From: an uncultured Oscillospiraceae bacterium
GTDB taxonomy: Bacteria; Bacillota; Clostridia; Oscillospirales; Oscillospiraceae
Direction: 5' to 3'
NCBI GenBank assembly: GCA_905236265.1
Contig: CAJOOV010000165.1
Location: 1-11,437, forward strand
DNA length: 11,437 bases
The first letter of the stretch is position 1, and each line of letters starts with the position of its first letter. Shown here in pieces: positions 7,248 to 11,437 of this stretch. The notes below the pieces were generated by a model. It ran no database searches and was not told the origin of the DNA. It was given only the letters and a program-made list of their open reading frames with translations. The position numbers and the translations under genes are program-made.

Positions 7248-9263
7248 TCAGCCCTTTCTGGTGTCGGAGAGATAGAAGGGGCGAATCAGGCTGCGGCTCT
7301 CCTCGTTTGCCTGCTCCTGTCTGGGGGCGCTGCGGCGGCCGCTCTGGGGGGGATTGCCCCGCCTGTGCTGCCCGCTGCGCTCCTGACGGTTCCCCCGCTC
7401 CGGGGCAGAGCGCTGCTGCTTTTGACGGATCTTCTGCACGCTCTGGGGCGTTTCCCCGCCTCCGGCGGGATGCTCCGCACTGCGGCGGCGCTCTCCCCGG
7501 TTCTTTTTCCCGGCGGCGCTCCTCTGGGCGGTTTTTTCCGTCTGACCGGCTTTCACAGCCTTTTCACGCCTGACGGTCTTGTCCGCCGTTTCCTGCTTTG
7601 CCCGGCTGCGCTCTCTGCGCCGGCCATGGGAGGCGCTGCGCTGCGCCTTTTGGGCGCTCTCCGCCTCCTCCTCTTCCCCCTCCCGGAGGAAGAGCCTTGC
7701 CGTGGCATCCATCACCTTGCCCCCGGAGATGCCCTTGCTCTGCTTCCGGCCGGTCTTGCCGATGTCCCCGTAGCCCAGCTCGTCGGCGTAGTCCGGCAGC
7801 GCCAAAAGCTCGTCCAGCGCCTCCAGAGAATAGGGCTTGCGCTCCGGCTGGCGGTTGAAGGTGCGGTAGCGCACCCAGTCCTCGTAGCTGCCCACGTCCT
7901 CCTCCGGGGACAGCTCCGGCTCCTTCACCGCCGGGGCGGGACGGGACGGTCTGCGCTGTTTGCGCTGGGGCTGGGGGGCGGCGCTCTTCGTCTGGGGCTG
8001 GGATACCTGCTCAGGGGCGGGCGCCTCCTGCGCCTGACGGCGCTGGCGGCTGCGCTCACGGGCGGCGTTTCTCGCCTCCTGATCCTCCGGGTGAATCCTC
8101 TTTCCGTGTTTGTCTTTGATCGGCACTTCTGTCTCCTCCATGGGATAGGGGTTTTCCCCCGCTTCCGGAATCGGTTTCTTCAACGCTTTCTCAATGGCCG
8201 CCAGCTCCTCCAGCTCGCTGGAATCGCAGAAGGACAGCGCCACGCCGGTCTGCCCGGCACGCCCGGTGCGGCCGATGCGGTGGACATAGGTTTCCGGCAC
8301 GTCGGGCAGGTTATAATTCACCACGCAGGCAAGGCCCTCGATGTCCAGCCCTCTTGCGGCGATGTCCGTGGCCACCAGCACCCGCACGCTCCCGGACTTG
8401 AAGCCCTCCAGCGCCTGCTGACGGGCGGTCTGGGACTTGTTGCCGTGGATGGCGGCGGCGGTGATGCCCGCCCTGCCCAGATCTCTTGCCACCCGGTTCG
8501 CCCCGTGCTTGGTGCGGGTAAAGACCAGCACACTGGCATAGTCCCTCTGTCCCAGCAGCCACACCAGCAGGGGCAGCTTCCGGCTCCTGTCCGTGCGGTA
8601 GAGCCGCTGTTCAATGGCATCCACGGTGGAGTTCACCGGGTCAACGGCGATGCGCACCGGGTTGCGGAGCAGACGGTTCACCAGCGCCTGCACCTCGCCG
8701 GGCATGGTGGCGGAGAAAAACAGGGTCTGCTTCTCCTCCGGCAGCCATTGGAGAATTTTCTTTACGTCGTGGATAAAGCCCATATCCAGCATACGGTCTG
8801 CCTCGTCCAGCACAAAGACCTCCAGATGCTTCAGGTCAATGTGTCCCTGCTGGTAGAGATCCGCCAGCCGTCCCGGCGTGGCTACGAGAATATCCGTCCC
8901 CCGCTGCAGCGCCTCCACCTGAGGCGCCTGACCCACGCCGCCGAAAATCACCGTGGAGCGCAGGGGCAGGTGCTTTCCGTATGCCTCAAAGCACTGCTGG
9001 TTTTGCAGGGCAAGCTCTCTGGTGGGGGTGAGCACAAGGGCGCGGATGGGATGCTCCCGCCGGGGCGATGCGCTCAGGCGGGCGAGAATGGGGGCGGCGA
9101 AGGCGCAGGTCTTGCCTGTTCCCGTGCGGGCGCAGCCCAGCACGTCCCGTCCCTGCAGCGCAGGGGGGATCGCCTTTTCCTGAATGGGTGTGGGGGTGTC
9201 ATAACCCGTCTCCTCCAATGCCCGGAGAATGGGCTTTGGCAGCTTTAAATCGGTAAAATTCAC
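7248..9263 (-). CDS. DEAD-box ATP-dependent RNA helicase with long charged C-terminal tail
   Basis: ATP-driven RNA unwinding, probably in ribosome assembly or RNA turnover. It is 671 aa, with a RhlE/CshA-like core at 1-365. Motifs in order: Q motif with Q28, motif I ARTGTGKT (45-52), Ia PTRELA (80-85), TPGR (129-132), DEAD (153-156), SAT (184-186), IV VLVFTR (245-250), V ATDIAARGLD (298-307), VI HRIGRTGR (328-335). The remaining 300 residues are unusual: a basic low-complexity stretch (about 395-445), then a more ordered acidic segment (about 447-535, with EEDVGSYEDWVRYRTFN and an EGEEEEAE run), then a second R/K/Q/S-rich stretch to the end. The start codon is GTG, with AAGGAA 10 nt upstream. 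It is first in the eight-gene operon. Exact family member (RhlE, CshA or other) is not settled. Confidence 0.95.
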   Translation of the reverse strand: MNFTDLKLPKPILRALEETGYDTPTPIQEKAIPPALQGRDVLGCARTGTGKTCAFAAPILARLSASPRREHPIRALVLTPTRELALQNQQCFEAYGKHLPLRSTVIFGGVGQAPQVEALQRGTDILVATPGRLADLYQQGHIDLKHLEVFVLDEADRMLDMGFIHDVKKILQWLPEEKQTLFFSATMPGEVQALVNRLLRNPVRIAVDPVNSTVDAIEQRLYRTDRSRKLPLLVWLLGQRDYASVLVFTRTKHGANRVARDLGRAGITAAAIHGNKSQTARQQALEGFKSGSVRVLVATDIAARGLDIEGLACVVNYNLPDVPETYVHRIGRTGRAGQTGVALSFCDSSELEELAAIEKALKKPIPEAGENPYPMEETEVPIKDKHGKRIHPEDQEARNAARERSRQRRQAQEAPAPEQVSQPQTKSAAPQPQRKQRRPSRPAPAVKEPELSPEEDVGSYEDWVRYRTFNRQPERKPYSLEALDELLALPDYADELGYGDIGKTGRKQSKGISGGKVMDATARLFLREGEEEEAESAQKAQRSASHGRRRERSRAKQETADKTVRREKAVKAGQTEKTAQRSAAGKKNRGERRRSAEHPAGGGETPQSVQKIRQKQQRSAPERGNRQERSGQHRRGNPPQSGRRSAPRQEQANEESRSLIRPFYLSDTRKG

Positions 9264-9312
9264 AGGGTCGTTCTTCCTTTTTCGTTATAGTTTGCATTCC
9301 GATACAGATTAG

Positions 9313-9341
9313 AGTATAGCAGGCTTTTCCCGGAAAAACAA
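9313..9341 (-). promoter_or_regulatory. Promoter of the helicase-lspA-rluD-dut-maf-mreCD-mrdA operon
   Basis: On the minus strand, TTGTTT (9341-9336) and TATACT (9318-9313) are separated by exactly 17 nt, and TGC directly before the -10 makes an extended -10. The predicted start near 9306 gives a leader of about 43 nt to the GTG at 9263. It is the best sigma-70-type promoter in the window and the only obvious one for the operon. Confidence 0.72.
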
Positions 9342-9441
9342 GGCGAACCCTGCCCCCGGCGGTAAATTTTCCCCCTCCGGGTCGGTTTTTGTAAAATTCA
9401 GAGAAATCACGGAGAAAACTGTTTCTTTGACGGGAAAGATA

Positions 9442-9450
9442 TGCTATACT
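9442..9450 (+). promoter_or_regulatory. Extended -10 promoter element of zapA
   Basis: TGC followed by TATACT, identical over nine bases to the -10 of the divergent helicase promoter. The -35 at 17-nt spacing (TTTCTT, 9422-9427) is weak, so the extended -10 would have to carry recognition. The start point near 9457 gives a leader of about 30 nt before the zapA ATG, with GGAGGT 7 nt upstream of it. Confidence 0.5.
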
Positions 9451-9486
9451 GGAGTGAGGATATTGGTTTCCGATGGAGGTTATCTC

Positions 9487-9813
9487 ATGAGCCACAAAGT
9501 CATTGTTTCCATTTGCGGTCGCTCCTACAATCTGGTTGTGGACGACGATTCCAAACATATCGAAAAGGTTGCGGCGCAGGTGGACAAGAGCATTTATACC
9601 ACCATGCGCAGCGCCCGTGTCACGCCCATGGATGCCGCTGTGCTCACCGCCGTCAACGCAGTGGACGCTCTGTTTCAGGAGCAGGACACCACCGAAGCCC
9701 TCCGGCTTCAGGTGCAGGGGCTGCTGGAGGAGACAAAGCGCCTGCGTCAGGAGCTGGCGGATGCCCGGCGGGAGCTGACACGGACGAAGAACACAAAGAA
9801 ACCGTCAAAATAA
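9487..9813 (+). CDS. zapA: Cell division protein ZapA
   Basis: Small FtsZ-ring-associated protein that bundles FtsZ filaments. It is 108 aa with the family layout: an N-terminal beta segment MSHKVIVSICGRSYNL, a DDDSKHIEKVAAQVD helix start, a middle TPMDAAVLTAVNAVDALF helix, and a long C-terminal coiled coil (about 67-98) ending in a basic tail (KNTKKPSK). The ATG at 9487 is chosen over an in-frame start at 9427 because GGAGGT lies 7 nt before it and MSHKV matches the usual ZapA N-terminus. The upstream start would also fall before the proposed transcription start. In Firmicutes zapA often sits near U32-family and mutS2 genes, which fits the next gene. Confidence 0.93.
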   Translation: MSHKVIVSICGRSYNLVVDDDSKHIEKVAAQVDKSIYTTMRSARVTPMDAAVLTAVNAVDALFQEQDTTEALRLQVQGLLEETKRLRQELADARRELTRTKNTKKPSK

Positions 9814-9817
9814 AGGC

Positions 9818-9839
9818 AAAAAGGCTGTGAACGTCTTTT
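9818..9839 (+). terminator. Weak terminator-like hairpin after zapA
   Basis: AAAAGGC (9819-9825) can pair with GTCTTTT (9833-9839), with one G-T wobble and loop TGTGAAC, five bases after the zapA stop. The stem is short and AT-rich, and the T-run is only TTTT, so termination would be partial at best. Its stem-loop core resembles the strong terminator at 10024-10051. Confidence 0.4.
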
Positions 9840-9866
9840 GAGGACTGCAGACAGAGCCTCGCAGAG

Positions 9867-10018
9867 TTCCGCCCGCAGGGCGGAATAAAGTCAAATCATT
9901 TTTGTGCCGAATTCACTTCGGTACAAAAATACTTCTATCCATGCAAGTGTGCGACCGAAGGGAGTGCGCGCAGCATGGATGCAAAGTGTGCAGGCAAAGT
10001 CCGTTGGACTTTGTCTGC
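9867..10018. repeat. Array of four consecutive hairpins (non-coding)
   Basis: Four inverted repeats follow one another with short linkers. H1: 9867-9885, 8-bp stem TTCCGCCC/GGGCGGAA, loop GCA. H2: 9898-9930, 14-bp stem with one G-T pair, loop TTCAC. H3: 9937-9980, outer stem ATCCATGC/GCATGGAT, inner stem GTGTGC/GCGCGC (with wobbles), 13-nt loop. H4: 9990-10018, 13-bp stem with one G-T pair, loop GTT. None has a T-run suited to termination. No ORF here looks like protein. The pattern suits a dispersed palindromic repeat or a structured RNA leader; I do not recognise a named family. Confidence 0.7.
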
Positions 10019-10023
10019 GATTC

Positions 10024-10051
10024 AAAAAAGGGCTGTGAAAGCCCTTTTTTT
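10024..10051 (+). terminator. Strong intrinsic terminator (possibly bidirectional) just before the U32 gene
   Basis: AAAAAAGGGCT (10024-10034) pairs perfectly with AGCCCTTTTTT (10040-10050) around loop GTGAA, followed by one more T. The A-run on the 5' side means it could also act on the other strand. It ends only 3 nt before the GGAGGA Shine-Dalgarno site (10055-10060) of the next gene, so that gene either relies on read-through or on a promoter I cannot see. Confidence 0.85.
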
Positions 10052-10069
10052 CACGGAGGAACGCAGGCA

Positions 10070-11437
10070 ATGGAAATTCTCTCTCCCGCAGGCTCCTATG
10101 AGTCTGCCGTGGCGGCGGTGCAAAACGGCGCCAACGCCATCTATCTGGGCTACGGCAAGTTCAACGCCCGCCGCAGCGCTGCCAACTTCGACGCCGCCGG
10201 GCTGAAAAATATTGTGGAATACTGCCATCTCCGGGGGGTGAAGGTGCATCTCACCTTAAACACCCTGCTCTCAGACAAGGAGCTGCCTCAGGCGCAGAAG
10301 CTGGTGGAGCTGTGCAGCCGCATCGGGGTGGATGCCCTGATCGTGCAGGATCTGGGCGTGGTGGACATGGTGCGCCAGACCGCCCCGGAGCTGCCCATCC
10401 ACGCCTCCACCCAGATGACGGTTCACAATCTGGACGGCGTGCTGGCCTGCGCCGCACTGGGCATACAGCGGGTGGTGCTGAGCCGGGAGCTGTCCCGCAG
10501 GCAGATCGCCGCCATCTGCGCCCGCTCCCCCATTGAGATCGAGGTCTTCGGACACGGCGCTTTGTGCATGTGCTATTCCGGGCAGTGCTTCCTCTCCTCC
10601 GCCATCGGAGGACGCAGCGGCAACCGGGGCATGTGCGCCCAGCCCTGCCGGTTGGAATACGGCTGGATGGGCTGCGCCGACGGGCATCCCCTGAGCCTGA
10701 AGGATATGGCACTGGTGGAGCATCTGCAGGAGCTGGAGCGCATGGGCGTGGCCAGCCTGAAGATCGAGGGCAGGATGAAGCGGCCGGAGTATGTGGGCAT
10801 TGTCACCCGCATTTACGCCCAGGTGCTGCATCAGCGCCGCCGCCCCACCCCTGCCGAGCTGGCCGAGCTGGAGGCCGCCTTCTCCCGTCAGGGCTTCACC
10901 GACGGCTACTGGCAGGGCAAGACCGGCCCGGAGATGTTCGGCATCCACGAAAAGGGAAAGCTGCCGGAAAAGCTCTTCGCCCGCACCCGTATGGACTACA
11001 ACCGGGAGCACGCCTGCGTGCCGGTGGATATGCAGGTGAAGCTCTCCGCAGGGGCGCCCGTCCGGGTCACAGTCACCGACCCGGAGGGGAACTGCGCCAC
11101 TGCCTACGGCCCCACCCCGGAGAGCGCCCGGAGCAAGGCGGTGGGGGAGGAGGAGCTGCGCCGCCAGCTTGGGCGCACGGGCGGCACCTGCTTCTATCTC
11201 CGGGAGATGGAGGTGGAGGCGCAGCCGGGACTGAGCGTTCCCCTCTCCGCCCTGAACGGCCTGCGCCGCCGGGCGCTGGACGAGCTGAGCGTGCTGCGGG
11301 TAAAGCCCCCGAAGCGCACCGCCGGGACGCTCTCTCCCCTCCCGCCTGCGCCCCAGCGCCGGGAGGAGCCGGTGTTCACCGTGGCGCTGCGCCAGCCGGA
11401 GCAGCTCACCGAGAGTCTGATTCGCCGTCACCCCGCC
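10070..11437 (+). CDS. U32-family protein with DUF3656 domain (RlhA-type RNA hydroxylation factor), 3' end outside window
   Basis: Family members once called peptidases/collagenases include RlhA, needed for 5-hydroxycytidine at 23S rRNA position 2501, and TrhP, which hydroxylates tRNA U34. The first 456 residues are open to the right edge. The N-terminus MEILSPAGSYESAVAAVQNGA and YLGYGKFNARR are typical. The U32 signature runs EVFGHGALCMCYSGQCFLSS (158-177), followed by GNRGMCAQPCR. The cysteines C166, C173, C189 and C193 have the spacing expected of the family's metal/iron-sulfur ligands. About 318-405 resembles DUF3656 (ending PLSALNGLRRRALDEL), and a further domain starts near 435. DUF3656 favours RlhA over TrhP. 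GGAGGA lies 9 nt before the ATG. A strong terminator sits directly upstream. Confidence 0.88.
   Translation, partial: MEILSPAGSYESAVAAVQNGANAIYLGYGKFNARRSAANFDAAGLKNIVEYCHLRGVKVHLTLNTLLSDKELPQAQKLVELCSRIGVDALIVQDLGVVDMVRQTAPELPIHASTQMTVHNLDGVLACAALGIQRVVLSRELSRRQIAAICARSPIEIEVFGHGALCMCYSGQCFLSSAIGGRSGNRGMCAQPCRLEYGWMGCADGHPLSLKDMALVEHLQELERMGVASLKIEGRMKRPEYVGIVTRIYAQVLHQRRRPTPAELAELEAAFSRQGFTDGYWQGKTGPEMFGIHEKGKLPEKLFARTRMDYNREHACVPVDMQVKLSAGAPVRVTVTDPEGNCATAYGPTPESARSKAVGEEELRRQLGRTGGTCFYLREMEVEAQPGLSVPLSALNGLRRRALDELSVLRVKPPKRTAGTLSPLPPAPQRREEPVFTVALRQPEQLTESLIRRHPA

Noticed and set aside
7365..9248. 627-codon plus-strand open frame opposite the helicase gene
   Set aside because: Antisense shadow; composition is L/H/G/R-rich and featureless, while the minus strand carries every DEAD-box motif.
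9427..9432. TTGACG as -35 of the zapA promoter
   Set aside because: A near-perfect hexamer, but only 12 nt from the TATACT -10, too short for sigma-70-type recognition; no other -10 lies at 16-18 nt.
9975..10205. 76-codon plus-strand ORF running through the hairpin array into the U32 gene
   Set aside because: Its first part translates hairpins and the terminator, the rest is out of frame with the U32 gene; no SD or family similarity.
10271..11431. 386-codon minus-strand open frame opposite the U32 gene
   Set aside because: Antisense shadow; the plus strand gives an uninterrupted U32 protein with conserved cysteines.
1..11437. Mobile element, CRISPR, tRNA/rRNA, toxin-antitoxin or defence system
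   Set aside because: Checked gene by gene; all coding sequence is accounted for by housekeeping families, and no array, integrase, transposase or tRNA cloverleaf is evident.

Overview
The window reads as ordinary chromosome from a GC-rich Firmicute, most likely a Clostridia/Oscillospiraceae-type gut anaerobe. This rests on the gene families (MreC/MreD/PBP2 elongation genes, a lspA-rluD pair, zapA beside a U32 protein), the strong GC bias in third codon positions, and purine-rich Shine-Dalgarno sites. The lineage is inferred from content, not from a search. Nearly all of the window is coding. I see no rRNA, tRNA, CRISPR array, transposase or phage gene.

Layout. (1) 1-1251, minus strand: the N-terminal 417 codons of a cytoplasmic GH13 alpha-glycosidase that runs off the left edge. 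It has its own promoter region (1252-1391), which carries an 11-bp direct repeat. (2) 1392-9263, minus strand: eight genes with no gap above 16 nt, in transcription order DEAD-box RNA helicase, lspA, rluD-like pseudouridine synthase, dut, maf, mreC, mreD, mrdA (PBP2). Stop and start codons touch or overlap at several junctions, so this looks like one transcription unit driven from a good sigma-70-type promoter at 9313-9341. (3) 9264-9486: divergent promoter region. (4) 9487-9813, plus strand: zapA. (5) 9814-10069: a 256-nt non-coding segment made almost wholly of inverted repeats, ending in a strong intrinsic terminator placed directly before the next ribosome binding site. (6) 10070-11437, plus strand: the N-terminal 456 codons of a U32/DUF3656 protein of the RlhA (23S rRNA C2501 hydroxylation) type, cut by the right edge.

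How the genes fit together. The minus-strand operon joins RNA metabolism (helicase, rRNA pseudouridylation), lipoprotein maturation (LspA), nucleotide-pool cleaning (Dut, Maf) and side-wall elongation (MreC, MreD, PBP2). The usual mreB (and radC) between maf and mreC is missing. ZapA on the other strand belongs to FtsZ-ring assembly, so division and elongation genes flank one divergent promoter region.

I found no clear new defence, mobile or biosynthetic system. The least explained DNA is the hairpin array between zapA and the U32 gene, followed by the direct repeat upstream of the GH13 gene and the long charged tail of the helicase.
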